A stretch of 64,000 nt of DNA from Nosema muscidifuracis (GCA_028335825.1 JAIOKI010000021.1:248001-312000); one strand, 5' to 3'; shown: positions 19,202 through 30,107, counted from the stretch's first letter. Made by a program: numbers and translations. The notes: generated from the sequence alone by a model not told the origin.

Positions 19202-20251
19202 ATGATCAGACTAAACATTCCAAATACAAATATTCGTTTTATAAGATCACATAAATCATTAAATCTTTTAGGAGCACTTGGTCAAAAGACTGTTATTTTC
19301 TTAACAGTCGAGGATGATTCATTAATTCGACGTCACCATTTCGTCGACGAAAATATTCATGAAATGTTTACTTGTTTAGATTTTCTTGATATTAATAATA
19401 AAACTTATGGGATCGTAGGAGGACAAAATGGAATTATCAAAATTATTGAGGTCAATACAGGAAGATTTTACGGATACATATCTGCACATACAGGAATAAT
19501 TACTGATATAAAAGTTTATAAATCATTTATAATATCGGCCAGTGATGATTGTTCAGTAAAGGTTTGGGATTTTAATACATTTTCTTGTATTAAAATATTC
19601 GGCGGATTTAAAGGACATTTAGAAACTCCACTTACCTTGGAAATCGATTTTAAAAGAAAGATTTTACTCACTACAGGATTAGATCTTAAGATATTAGAAT
19701 GGAAAATTCATGATACAGATAATATATTAAATTATGAACCTTATTCTAGTACAGAAAATATACATAAATCTAAATTTATAAGGTGTCAGTATTATGATAA
19801 TTTGATTATTATACTTTCAGAAGATAGTAGATTATCAGTAATTAAACCAAAATCCCTCAAAAATATAGAAAAAGACCTTGAAATTTCTAAAAATTTCAAA
19901 AATAGGTTATATGACGAATCTAAAGACTACAAAATAAATAACGACATATTAAATCAATTTTCTTCGTGGTTTAACGAAGATCAGAAAATTGTACCAGATT
20001 TAATTTTATTAAAGGAAATATGTTTAGGTGATCATATTATAAAAGATATTAAAGTACACGAAGATAATTTAATATGTCTAACTGAGAAATCTGGATTATT
20101 TATATTAAAAATAAACAAAATATTAGAAGATAATCTTCCTATGAGAGTAGTGCCTAAAATAGAATCAGAAGGTTTATGTATAGATGTAAGTAGTGAATAT
20201 ATTTATACTTTGTACACAGATGGAACTATAATAGGAATTAAAATCAAATAA
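19202..20251 (+). CDS. EED: EED/ESC WD40 protein (PRC2 subunit)
   Basis: 349 aa WD40 propeller. Segments follow EED in order: TCLDFLDINNKTYGIVGGQN followed by GIIKIIEVNTGRF (EED: LLAVAGSRGIIRIINP), SFIISASDDCSVKVWDFNT, CIKIFGGFKGHLETPLTLEI (EED: AIFGGVEGHRDEVLSADY), LLTTGLDLKILEWKI (EED: IMSCGMDHSLKLWRI) and an IHKSKFIRCQYYDNLIIILS strand (EED: IHRNYVDCVRWLGDLILS). EED binds H3K27me3 and activates E(z). The last blades are shortened. Ends 13 bases from the stop of the convergent gene. Confidence 0.88.
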   Translation: MIRLNIPNTNIRFIRSHKSLNLLGALGQKTVIFLTVEDDSLIRRHHFVDENIHEMFTCLDFLDINNKTYGIVGGQNGIIKIIEVNTGRFYGYISAHTGIITDIKVYKSFIISASDDCSVKVWDFNTFSCIKIFGGFKGHLETPLTLEIDFKRKILLTTGLDLKILEWKIHDTDNILNYEPYSSTENIHKSKFIRCQYYDNLIIILSEDSRLSVIKPKSLKNIEKDLEISKNFKNRLYDESKDYKINNDILNQFSSWFNEDQKIVPDLILLKEICLGDHIIKDIKVHEDNLICLTEKSGLFILKINKILEDNLPMRVVPKIESEGLCIDVSSEYIYTLYTDGTIIGIKIK

Positions 20252-20264
20252 ATTATTAAGAAAT

Positions 20265-20816
20265 TTACTTTGCAATATAAAACGGGTTAAAATTTTTGAA
20301 CATTTCTTTAGTTTCGTATATAAAATTAATAACATCACTCGATAAATTTTTTATATGCTTGTACACTGATGAATCATAATAAGATAATCGAGTATATGGG
20401 CAAGTAAACATAGCAGGAAGACCTGTAAATTCACAAATCTTCTTTTTAGGTCTAACTGAGAATCTATTGGCTATTTCCATATATTTTAGATTGTATATAT
20501 CAATACCCTTAGAAAATGTTCGCATATTTTTATTTTTGAAGTTACCTTGTTTATACGTAGCGTATTTCTTTACATGAATCTCGTCGTAATGTTTATTCTC
20601 ATCGAAATGAGTAGATTCTTCTTTTTTTGATGTTTCGATTTGTATTTTTTTGGATGATTTCTTGTTAGATGATTTTTTTTGTTTTATTAAAGGGGAACTT
20701 GAGCTTTCAAAAGATTCTGAGTCTTCTGAATCTATAATTGATGAGCTTTTACGTCTTTTGTTAAGTTTTGTTGGTGTTGAGAGTTTTTTATTTTTTTTTG
20801 TTTTTCGATTTGCCAT
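20265..20816 (-). CDS. IES6: YL1-C domain protein, probable INO80 subunit Ies6/INO80C
   Basis: 183 aa. The N-terminal half is basic and Ser-rich with likely nuclear localisation signals (MANRKTKKNKKLS, KRRKSSS). The C-terminal part is a YL1-C domain: SVRPKKKICEFTGLPAMFTC followed by PYTRLSYYDSSVYKHIKNLS. The short protein with a RxxxxG-YxxK stretch leading into the domain looks more like Ies6/INO80C of the INO80 remodeller than the longer Vps72/YL1 of SWR1. Ies6 pairs with Arp5 in nucleosome remodelling. No CCC adjacent, but ACCC lies about 14 nt upstream (near 20828). Confidence 0.75.
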   Translation of the reverse strand: MANRKTKKNKKLSTPTKLNKRRKSSSIIDSEDSESFESSSSPLIKQKKSSNKKSSKKIQIETSKKEESTHFDENKHYDEIHVKKYATYKQGNFKNKNMRTFSKGIDIYNLKYMEIANRFSVRPKKKICEFTGLPAMFTCPYTRLSYYDSSVYKHIKNLSSDVINFIYETKEMFKNFNPFYIAK

Positions 20817-20919
20817 CTTTTTATAAGGGTAGACATTCTTTATTTAATTTATGTAGACGATATACTAGAAAAAATGGAAAGGATCATCCTTAATTATAAA
20901 TTTTATTAATATAATTTAA

Positions 20920-23900
20920 TTAAACTGTATAAGCATTCATATCATAGAGTACATCAAATATAGCTGTACCAACTTTTACAGGTGCTCCTACAGTCAGAGA
21001 TGCAGAAGGATTATCTAAATTATCAGACATATGAAATTCACTAGATTTTTTTATATTAACGAAACAAGATTCAAAACTCATTTTTTGTAAAGGACTCTCA
21101 CAAGAATTAAGTCCTAATCTATTAAAAGCCGTGTATTCTCCTGTTCTCGTCATATAATCAGCTATAAGCATTAAATGACGAATATCTATTTCTATACCAT
21201 AAACATCGAATACTGTTATTATTTCATTAATTATAGCTTCTCTGGCTGCTTCTATACCAAATGTACTATAAATTGAATATATGTCATTTGAAGACGATTC
21301 ATATAAATTAAAATATTCTAAGGGATCAATTATACCTTGATCAGTCTTAATTAAATGAACCAATCCAAAGAAATCTGAACCTTCTAACATAATATTTTTA
21401 TCTGATATAGTAGCCTTATTTATATTTCTATGTTCTCTTACTGTTATTTTAGGTAAGATTGATTCTATAACAGGTAGAAGCATTAAATTAAAATCTGAAG
21501 GATAATAAGCTGTGAAAAGATAAGTTTTGGAAGAAATCTTCTTAAAATTCAAAGTTTTATAAAATTCTTCCTCTTGTTCTTGATCTTCTAAATTTTCATT
21601 ATTTTCTGTCTCATTTATTAATTCATCATCTAAAATATCTTCTTCTTCGATTTTATCTTGTTCCTCAGGTTTGTCCGAATTTTCAATTTCATCTTCTTCT
21701 TCACTACTTGACTCATCTTGATCAGAATCAGCTTCTTCATCTTTTAATGGTGTTTCTTTAGTGCTCACTTCTAAAATATTTATTCCTCCTGACATCTTAC
21801 TCAATTTTTTAATCTTCTTACCTAGCTCTACTAAAAATAACGAATCTAACATAGGAACAGCATATTTCTCATGTTTACAAATAGAAACACGAATTTTAAT
21901 TTCTTTAGTGACAACACCTTCCTTCATCAATAATTTCTCAATTACTGAAATATCATTTATACATTCATCTAATGAAATCTTTTGAAATCCATCAAGAATT
22001 TCTTGAGGAATATTTTTTTTCAAAGGCACAACAAGTAAAGGAGTCTGAATCTTTTTAGAAGCTACCATAACTATTTCTCTTAACCTAGGAATACCTAAAG
22101 TTACATTTTTAGCACCTACTCCTGCCAAATGAAATGTATTTAATGTCATTTGTGTAGAAGGTTCTCCTACTGATTGACCTGCTATAACTCCAACTGCTTC
22201 ACCGGGATCTACTAGAGAATTAACATAATTCTGATGACATAATTTTTTTATAACTTCTTCTTGATCTTTTAATTTATTACTGAATATTTGATTTATCATA
22301 TACTGATTACTTATTGAGTCATAATAATTATTAAATTCATTAACCATCTTAACATTTCCAATATTTTTTTTATAAAAATCTATCTCATTTATAAATGAAG
22401 ACTTGGTACAATCTAGACCATCTTCTCCATACACATATTGTATAATCTTATTTCCCATACGTACTGACATATCATAATCAACTTTTAAACCTTCTAAATG
22501 TTTAACTAAACATCTCTGTAAATATCCTGATCTTGATGTCTTAACAGCTGTATCTATTAAACCTTCTCTACCTGCCATACAATGGAAGAAATATTCTGGT
22601 GGATTTACTCCTGTAAGAAATCTTTGGAAAACATAACCACCTGCTGAAGGAGAAGTCTCAAATTTTTTAAAGCAAGGAAGAGTCTTTCCACTAACCATAT
22701 GTGATACTCTCTTACCTTCTAATTCTTGTTGACCAAGAGATCCTGAAATTTGACTTAGATTTACCATACTACCTTTAGCTCCCGTTATAATAATAAGTCC
22801 CATATTATTTTCTGGAAATTTCTTAAGTTGTCCTTCTGGTACACAAGCATCTACAATACGTGTAGTTACTTTATTCATTTCCTCTCTAATTATTGAATCT
22901 AATTGAGCTGATTTAGTAGGGTTAATGTAATAATCATAATTTTCTTCAATATATTTCTTTTGTTTCTTTTTAGCTGATTCATTCCCTTCACTAATAATTT
23001 GATCACGTACCTTATCAGCAAATGAATCAAGTAAAAGATCGTCAATTCGTACAGTAAATCCAAAGATAAATAAATAACGGTTAACGATTTTTCCAAAATA
23101 AGTTAATAAATCATTAGTGATTTCGTATCCATAGATTTGTCCGCATGCGTGTATTAATGAAAATTGTGTAGGCCCAAGCACATTTTTATCAAGAATACCT
23201 GATATCATTTCACCATCTATAAACGAATTTATTCCTTCTTCTTTATGGTCAAGCCATGTATTCCCAGAGATTTTTCCTTTTTTATCTATTGTAATATAAA
23301 TATTTAGATTTCTTAGTACTGAAGTTACTATCTGTTTTCCGCTATATAATTCAATAGGCTTTGATATACAAGGTTCATCCAAAATTAATCTTCTATTTGG
23401 TAATCCTGATACAAGTAGATCGACATATTCTTCGCGAGTAAAAAATGAATTTTTAAGTGTTAATATGGATGCTCCTACTATATGATCTTGTGTCAATCCT
23501 CTAATGGGTTCTCCATTAGTAGGTACTAAATACATATTATCATTCATACTTAAATATTCAGCTTCAGCTCTAGCTACATGACTCTGAGGAAAATGTATAT
23601 TCATTTCATCTCCATCGAAATCCGCATTATAAGGTTTACAATTAACATAATGCATTCTTAAAGTTTTCTCTCCCTCCAATACTTTAACTTTATGACCCAT
23701 AATACTTTGCTTGTGTAGGGTAGGTTGACGATTTACTAAGACAACATCTCCAGTTTCCAAATGCCTCCAAACTTGTTTATCTCCATTAAGTAATTTGTTA
23801 GCTAAAGCTACTCTTTTTTCATAACCTATATGTTCAAGACTCTGTAATTTATTATTAAACTCTATAAAATTAGCACCAGGATAATCTTTACCATTAATAA

Positions 23901-25065
23901 CAGCTTTTCTTAATCTATCATAATTATTTGAATTAACTTTCTCAGGAAATGTAAGTTTTTCAGCAAATATTTTTGGTATACCCATTTCTCTAGTATCTAA
24001 ATTAGGATCGGGTGATATAACAGATCTAGCAGCAAAATTTACTCTTTTTCCCATAATATTTCGTCTAAACAATCCTTCTTTTTTTTCTAATATTTGTTTA
24101 TGACCAGCTGCATTTTCTGATCTATTATAAGGAGATTTTGAGCTATCAAAATATACCAAAATAGCTGCTTGTAGCTCTGCCCAATAATCTTGATTATTTT
24201 TCAATTCATAATTTAATTTTATAATTCTTATATAATGAACATTTTGTGGGTTTTCATAAGCTTTACCATTAAAATGACTAGAAGGTCTAAATTTGACAGG
24301 TGGTACTGATATATTAAAAATAAAAAACATTTTATAATCTGTTGTACTAAAAATACTTTCTACTAAATCTTTATCATTAATAAAAGTTTTTCGAATAATT
24401 TCTATTATATCTATTATATCAAAAATTTTTTGTTTAGTTTTTTCAGTTTCATCAGAATAACTTATTTTTAGATTCTTATTAAAAGTTATCTTTTGATTTT
24501 TATGTTTACAACGAGGACATTTTCCTTTCAAAAGAGCACTTTTTAAAACTAAATTTGACATTTCTTGATGACTGTAATTAGAAGATAATTGATTATATTC
24601 AGAAGATTCTACTAAAATATCAGCAATAAGTTTACAAAGAATATTTTCATCAGTACATCTATCTAAATATTCCAAATTATCTATAGATTTACCTCTTTTA
24701 AGTAAATTAAGTTTACAATAAGCTATTAGTCTATCATTATTACTTAATTTAATATGACCACATTTATGACAAGTACTTCTTAGTAAAGAATACATTGTAG
24801 TAAAAAGAAGAGGATTAAATACTGGTTTAGCTAATTTTATGTATCCAAAATGTCCTGGACAACTTAAATATGATAAGTTACATGTTTTACAAAATCTTTC
24901 TGTACTATGAGGTCCCATTCTTGGATCACTTAATCCATCAGGATAAGGATGTCCGAATGTATCTAAACTTAATGGTTGTGTTATTTCTAATACACTCATT
25001 TTTACTATTTCTTCATCTTTATAAAATGTGAAAGATAATTTGTCTGGTATGTAATTTGTGAACAT
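20920..25065 (-). CDS. RPA1: RNA polymerase I largest subunit
   Basis: 1381 aa; catalytic subunit for rRNA synthesis. Order of landmarks: clamp-head LSFTFYKDEEIVKMSVLEIT, Zn site CKTCNLSYLSCPGHFGY, KRVNFAARSVISPDP, RQPTLHKQSIMGHKV, the magnesium motif NADFDGDEMNIHFPQ, funnel and bridge helix (GEPSTQMTLNTFHLAGVGAK), and the C-terminal clamp. Pol I rather than Pol II or III: it has NPLLFTTMYSLLRSTCHKCG, an acidic insert in the jaw region (about residues 1110-1165), GVGAKNVTLGIPRLREI, and no heptad tail. Yeast Rpa190 is 1664 aa, so this is reduced. TTTTTCACCCTC lies directly before the ATG. Confidence 0.95.
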   Translation of the reverse strand: MFTNYIPDKLSFTFYKDEEIVKMSVLEITQPLSLDTFGHPYPDGLSDPRMGPHSTERFCKTCNLSYLSCPGHFGYIKLAKPVFNPLLFTTMYSLLRSTCHKCGHIKLSNNDRLIAYCKLNLLKRGKSIDNLEYLDRCTDENILCKLIADILVESSEYNQLSSNYSHQEMSNLVLKSALLKGKCPRCKHKNQKITFNKNLKISYSDETEKTKQKIFDIIDIIEIIRKTFINDKDLVESIFSTTDYKMFFIFNISVPPVKFRPSSHFNGKAYENPQNVHYIRIIKLNYELKNNQDYWAELQAAILVYFDSSKSPYNRSENAAGHKQILEKKEGLFRRNIMGKRVNFAARSVISPDPNLDTREMGIPKIFAEKLTFPEKVNSNNYDRLRKAVINGKDYPGANFIEFNNKLQSLEHIGYEKRVALANKLLNGDKQVWRHLETGDVVLVNRQPTLHKQSIMGHKVKVLEGEKTLRMHYVNCKPYNADFDGDEMNIHFPQSHVARAEAEYLSMNDNMYLVPTNGEPIRGLTQDHIVGASILTLKNSFFTREEYVDLLVSGLPNRRLILDEPCISKPIELYSGKQIVTSVLRNLNIYITIDKKGKISGNTWLDHKEEGINSFIDGEMISGILDKNVLGPTQFSLIHACGQIYGYEITNDLLTYFGKIVNRYLFIFGFTVRIDDLLLDSFADKVRDQIISEGNESAKKKQKKYIEENYDYYINPTKSAQLDSIIREEMNKVTTRIVDACVPEGQLKKFPENNMGLIIITGAKGSMVNLSQISGSLGQQELEGKRVSHMVSGKTLPCFKKFETSPSAGGYVFQRFLTGVNPPEYFFHCMAGREGLIDTAVKTSRSGYLQRCLVKHLEGLKVDYDMSVRMGNKIIQYVYGEDGLDCTKSSFINEIDFYKKNIGNVKMVNEFNNYYDSISNQYMINQIFSNKLKDQEEVIKKLCHQNYVNSLVDPGEAVGVIAGQSVGEPSTQMTLNTFHLAGVGAKNVTLGIPRLREIVMVASKKIQTPLLVVPLKKNIPQEILDGFQKISLDECINDISVIEKLLMKEGVVTKEIKIRVSICKHEKYAVPMLDSLFLVELGKKIKKLSKMSGGINILEVSTKETPLKDEEADSDQDESSSEEEDEIENSDKPEEQDKIEEEDILDDELINETENNENLEDQEQEEEFYKTLNFKKISSKTYLFTAYYPSDFNLMLLPVIESILPKITVREHRNINKATISDKNIMLEGSDFFGLVHLIKTDQGIIDPLEYFNLYESSSNDIYSIYSTFGIEAAREAIINEIITVFDVYGIEIDIRHLMLIADYMTRTGEYTAFNRLGLNSCESPLQKMSFESCFVNIKKSSEFHMSDNLDNPSASLTVGAPVKVGTAIFDVLYDMNAYTV

Positions 25066-25094
25066 GAGGGTGAAAAATATAAATTTTACAAATA

Positions 25095-25260
25095 TAAGAA
25101 AAGACGTTATAAAAGAATATTTAAAGATGCTATAAAGTAATATTTTAAGACGTTATAAAAGAATATTTAAAGATGTTATAAAAGAATATTTAAAGAAGTT
25201 ATAAAAGAATATTTAAAGACGTTATAAAAGAATACTTTAAGACGTTATAAAATAATATTA
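25095..25260. repeat. Tandem repeat upstream of RPA1
   Basis: About six copies of a 25-bp unit AGACGTTATAAAAGAATATTT. Further AT repeats (TTTAATTATAAACTTTAAGT, 25790-25990) follow. The 1233-bp gap 25066-26298 has no gene I can see. Confidence 0.75.
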
Positions 25261-26298
25261 AGAACTATTAAGTTATAAAATAAATAAGTTAAAATAGCAA
25301 GTAAATTAAGTAATTCAAATATTGATTTTATAAATAATATTTAAAGACTCTTAAATTATAAAAAAATATTAAGAACTATTAAATTATAAAAGAATATTGA
25401 ACTTATAAAAGTTGTTAAGTTAAATTTTTTATTATATTCATTATTTAAGTTAAATATTTTATAATAAAATCAATCACTTTATAATTTTTTAATTTATTTA
25501 CAGAATATTGTAATAAGAATATCAAATTATTTTTCTTATTGATATTTAATATTTATATATTATTTTAAGATATAAATAAAGTTTCTTTATTTGTCTTTGT
25601 TTATTCTTAATTGAATTTTTAAATTTAATTTAGACTTATCCATCAAAATAAAATTAATTAAATATATACAAAATTTTAATTATAGAAGTTAATCATATTT
25701 GATAAATCATAAACTCTAATCATATTTTTATAAACTATAAACTTTAATTATCTTTTGATAAAATATTATTTCAAAAATGTAAATTATAAAATTTAATTAT
25801 CAATTGTAAAATTTAAGTCTTTAATTATAAACTATAATTATTTAATTGTAAACTTTAAGTCTTTAATTATAAACTATAATTATCAATTATAAACTTTAAG
25901 TCTTTAATTATAAACTTTAAATATTCAATTATAAACTTTAAATATTTAATAATAAACTTTAAATATTTAATCATAAACTTTAATCATCAATTGTATACGT
26001 AATCGTATTTTTATAAAATATCAAATTAAATACCATTTTGATATAAAATTAATTCCTTTTTTGAAAATATTATAAGAATAAACTTCTAAAAATAAATAAT
26101 TTATCAAACTTTGTTTTTGATAAATTACTTTAAAATTTAATATAAAAATTCGTTTTTACATTAAAAAATGACAAATAATTTTTATAACAAGAAATATTTG
26201 TTTATATATGAATAATATTACAATAAATATTATTACACTATAAATAATTAAAAATATTAAAATATATAAATAAAAATTAAAATACTTTGCCCTTCGTT

Positions 26299-26919
26299 AT
26301 GAGATATCAATATTCAAGAATTATTTGGTTAATTGTTATAACTAACATGTTAACAGCTAAATCTAATAAAAAAAACTTGTGTGTAAGAGAGATGGTTTTT
26401 AGAGATCCAGAAGAAGATACTGAGAGAAAAATTGAATCAAATGATAATAGGGATGAACATTTATATGATTTTCCTGAAGGAGGTTTGACTAATCATATGG
26501 GATTAAGAAGACATAAAAGAGACCTTGATGTAATAAGAAGGTATGTCTTAAAATATAATGAATCAAATGGAGATCGTAAGGATCTCTTTAAGAAACCTGA
26601 TAACGAAATTCAGTTTGGGTCAGATTATACACCATGTGATTGTGAGATCAGAATGAGAGAAATAGAAACAGCTGAAAGATTACCTAAGTGTGAAATTAAA
26701 AAAGTGGAGGTAAAAAATAAGGAAGATAATTCTATAAGAGTTCGTCAATCAGAAAGAAAAAAAGAAGAAGATGAAGATGAAGAGTCATTATGTGAGACAG
26801 TAATACTTTTTATACCACGTAGTATAGCATATTTTTGTACTTGTATATATAATCTTTATTATACTATTAGTGTGAATATACTATTTTATATTGTTGGTGG
26901 TTTGTTTAGGGATAATTAA
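26299..26919 (+). CDS. Secreted or membrane-anchored protein of unknown family, 206 aa
   Basis: Signal peptide or anchor at 1-22 (SRIIWLIVITNMLTA), a charged middle with a CDCEIRMRE cysteine pair, a dibasic RRHKRD site and an acidic DEDEE run, and a hydrophobic C-terminal stretch of 30 residues (VILFIPRSIAYFCTCIYNLY onwards). ATG 26299 follows CCC at 26290-26292; the frame reaches back to a TTG at 26287. It is the first gene of the accessory region and the only plus-strand one near its left end. Confidence 0.75.
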   Translation: MRYQYSRIIWLIVITNMLTAKSNKKNLCVREMVFRDPEEDTERKIESNDNRDEHLYDFPEGGLTNHMGLRRHKRDLDVIRRYVLKYNESNGDRKDLFKKPDNEIQFGSDYTPCDCEIRMREIETAERLPKCEIKKVEVKNKEDNSIRVRQSERKKEEDEDEESLCETVILFIPRSIAYFCTCIYNLYYTISVNILFYIVGGLFRDN

Positions 26920-26951
26920 TATTAAGATTTTCTTTATTAAAATATTATTCA

Positions 26952-27190
26952 TTTTATTTTAAATTAAAAAATATCTTTAAGTGTTACGTTTTTTAATGGA
27001 AGATATAGAAATATTAGAAATATATTTGAATTTTATTTTAAATTAAAAAAGATCTTTAAGTGTTACTTTTTTTAATGGGAGATCCAGAAATATTATAAAT
27101 ATATTTGAATTTGGGTTTAAATTAAAAAATATCTTTAAGTGTTACGTTTTTGAATGGAAGATATAGAAATATATTTGAATTTGGGTTTAT
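26952..27190. repeat. Tandem repeat, three 79-bp units
   Basis: Units start near 26952, 27031 and 27110 and share TTTAAATTAAAAAATATCTTTAAGTGTTAC-type DNA and ATGGAAGATATAGAAATAT. It follows the stop of the previous gene; the rest of the gap to 27738 shows nothing. Confidence 0.8.
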
Positions 27191-27738
27191 AATTATAAAT
27201 TGAAGGTTCTAAATATTAAATCATTAGTTTATTAATTAGATTCTCTTCTTATTACAAATTGTTATATTTAAAATAACCTCTTATAAAAATAAATTATATA
27301 ATTTAATTTAAAAATAACGGAAATTATTTCTAAATTAATTTTTTATTATAGAACAAATATTTAGATGATTATAAATATCTGATAAAATAAAACAATACTT
27401 TATTTTAATAAATTATTTTATACTTGATTATGTAAGATCTAATGACCAATTTTACAAGACCTATATCTTGACAAAAGAAAAGATATTTTTATTTTAAATT
27501 ACAACTGATAAATATTTCATAGATTTATGATCAAATTAAAGAAGATAGAAAATATACTTAATAAAAATTATATTTTAATAAATTAGAAGTGTCTTTTTTA
27601 AATTAATTATCTCTATTTTTATACAAGATATATTTTAAATGATATTAAAACAATTACTATTTTCTAGTTGTTAAAAATTAAATATATTTTTTTATTTAAT
27701 TAACTGATAATAAAACAAACTTTTAAATAATTAATTTA

Positions 27739-27995
27739 TTAAAAAATCATCCAAAATAATATTACTAACATAATTATTATAGGAAATATAATTGCTAGAA
27801 TCAAATCAACTGAAAGTTCTTCTTCTGGGTTAATACGACGAGTAGCTTCATTTATTTTATTTTGGAAAAGTCTTGTTTCATTTTTTTTTGGTGAATGTTT
27901 CTTATTGAAACATCTTCACAGGTTCTAATTTTTTGTTTTTCATTGTTGCATTTTATGATGGATGGTATGATTGTAAATAAATTAAATATATTCAT
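27739..27995 (-). pseudogene. Broken small secreted/membrane protein gene
   Basis: From an ATG at 27995 with CCC at 28006-28008 the frame gives MNIFNLFTIIPSIIKCNNEK and continues for 47 codons to a stop at 27852-27854. From an A9 run near 27893 the next frame is open to 27739 and encodes NEATRRINPEEELSVDLIL followed by a hydrophobic C-terminal helix ending WMIF. Signal peptide plus C-terminal membrane helix is the plan of the neighbouring minus-strand genes, so this looks like one of them with a single frameshift in the A run. A homopolymer sequencing error would look the same. Confidence 0.6.
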
Positions 27996-28592
27996 TTTTA
28001 AAGAAGGGTTTTTAATAAATTAAAATTATCTATTATTAGAAGGGTTTTATACTTTAAATATCATTTCTGATATTTATTTTAAAGAAGAGTTTTTTAATAA
28101 ATTAAAGATATCTATTATTATTAGGGTTTTTAATATAAATATCATTTTAGATGACTCATTTTTAAAGAAGGGTTTTAAAATATAATGAAAGATTATTTTA
28201 AAAGTTAACGGTTTTATTAATTGTAATATCTATTATAAAAAATAATTTATTGAGTCATAAACCTCTTTAAAAGTAAATCTGTAATATCATCATAACTAAA
28301 AATTTATAAATCTTGTAGTGTTGATTTTATTATAACATTAAAAATATTTAAAAGAAAATGTTTGAATTATTAATTTTTCTTCTATTCTGATTTGTTTTCT
28401 TCTATACTGATTTTAATTTACCAATAAATATTTCTATTTTTTTAAATTATTACAGAATCAAGAACATCTTAATAAATCTATTAAGAAATAGAATAATCAA
28501 AAAAAATATATCTATTAAAATTATAATAAAAAATTAATTAAAAATATAATTTTCTAGTTGAAACCCAAATAACTAATTATTATAAATTAAAT
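27996..28592. repeat. Duplicated 5' flank DNA and AT-rich gap
   Basis: Copies of a roughly 85-bp unit carrying TTAAAGAAGGGTTTTTAATA (28000, 28080, 28165), so the CCC start signal region has been duplicated in tandem. Nothing else seen to 28592. Confidence 0.6.
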
Positions 28593-28904
28593 TCACGTAA
28601 AGATTTTATTATAAGAATAAGTTATAACTTTATATCCACATAAAAATAAAACAGCAAAAATTAACAATGGTATAACAGTTTCATAAAAAACTTGTCTTAA
28701 AAGATCACAATAAGCCTTAAATTTAGCCTTAAAATAAGCATAAAGCATTATATCGAAGAGAGACCCCTGAATTGAACCATCACTAAATTTAAGTTTTTTT
28801 GAAGAGTTTTTTTCATCTTGAGATTTTAGCATTTTTAATCTTTTATTATGATCAACACATAATATTAAATTTATAAATAGAATTACTAGATAAAATATAT
28901 TCAT
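28593..28904 (-). CDS. Small secreted/membrane protein, 103 aa
   Basis: Signal peptide MNIFYLVILFINLILCVDHN, then a basic stretch (KRLKMLKSQDEKNSSKKLK), and a hydrophobic C-terminal helix near residues 73-92 (IPLLIFAVLFLCGYKV). No family recognised. CCC lies 4 nt upstream of the ATG. The MNIF start is shared with the broken gene at 27.7 kb and the gene at 31.3 kb, hinting at one family diverged beyond easy alignment. Confidence 0.7.
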   Translation of the reverse strand: MNIFYLVILFINLILCVDHNKRLKMLKSQDEKNSSKKLKFSDGSIQGSLFDIMLYAYFKAKFKAYCDLLRQVFYETVIPLLIFAVLFLCGYKVITYSYNKIFT

Positions 28905-29214
28905 TATGGGTATGTTATCAATTTTTTAATATAAATTAATTAAAATATATTAAAGATTAAGCTTTATTAAATATTTATATATTTTTATTATACGAATAGT
29001 CTTAAGCCATAATAAATATGTTTATATATTAGTTATCAACCAATAATATTCATTTACTTATTATAAAATGTAAAGATCTTTACACTAAATTATTAAATTA
29101 TTTAGTCATTTTAGAAAACTCTTTATAGAAGAATTTATTATTTAAAAAAATATTAACAGACTGTTTTTTAATATTATAAATAATTTTATTTTTGATCAAC
29201 AATTAATAAATTTT

Positions 29215-29395
29215 CTAATGTACATAAATATTTAATAAATGATAATAAATTTTATAATGTAAATAGTTATTTAATAAATTTATAATGTACATAGTTTTTT
29301 AATAAATTTATAATGTACATAGTTATTTTAATAAATTTATATTGTACATATTCATTTTAATAAATAAATAATGTACATATTTATTTTAAAAAATA
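29215..29395. repeat. Tandem repeat, about five 35-bp units
   Basis: Units of TTTATAATGTACATAGTTAT with slight variation, just downstream of the next gene. The rest of the gap 28905-29421 is featureless. Confidence 0.75.
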
Positions 29396-29421
29396 TTTTT
29401 TAATATATTTTTATATTAAAT

Positions 29422-29685
29422 CTAATAATTAAATTTATTAACCATAAATCCTCCAATTAAAATTGCAATACCAATAAACAATGCAATTATAATATAAGCA
29501 AATACAGGAACATAAAAATAATTAAAAATAGAATCTCCAAATAAACATTCACCTAATGACAGATTATTTTTGTTACTATTTTTTACAGGAGATGTTTCAA
29601 GAATTGTAAAATCTTTTCTAATTTTTTTCAGTTCACTATATTTTATTAAAGTAAAAAACAAGATGATTACCTTAAATATTTTCAT
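29422..29685 (-). CDS. Small secreted/membrane protein, 87 aa
   Basis: Signal peptide MKIFKVIILFFTLIKYSELK, a short hydrophilic middle with one Cys (LGECLFGDS), then a hydrophobic helix FAYIIIALFIGIAILIGGFM near the C-terminus. CCC two bases upstream of the ATG. Unknown function; same plan as its neighbours. Confidence 0.7.
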   Translation of the reverse strand: MKIFKVIILFFTLIKYSELKKIRKDFTILETSPVKNSNKNNLSLGECLFGDSIFNYFYVPVFAYIIIALFIGIAILIGGFMVNKFNY

Positions 29686-30107
29686 AGGGTCATTCTTTAA
29701 TTAAAAATTAGTTATATTCAAAATATAATTTTATTACAGAAAAATTATTAGGAGACCAAAAAAATAATTTATGGAATTCACACTCTTGAACAACCTTCGT
29801 TTATAAATCAAATACTAAAAAGTTTATTAATAAACTGAATTATTAAATTTTACAAGTAAAATAAATGAATAGTGAATTAAAGGAATAATTTTTCAAGCTA
29901 TGTTGTCTTTCTTAAAATCATAAAATATTTCTAATTTATATTATATTAGAATGAGTTTTAGACCATTTATTAATAAATACAATATATGTATTTTGATATA
30001 AAATAATACGAGTTATTTTTTTAATATATCTTTTTAAAGTAACTTATTTATATAAATAACATTTTAAATTAATATATTTTAGTACTAATATAAAACATTC
30101 CCTTTAA

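Noticed and set aside
20920-25065. Largest subunit of RNA polymerase II
   Set aside because: No C-terminal heptads; the jaw insert, Zn-region sequence and length fit Pol I.
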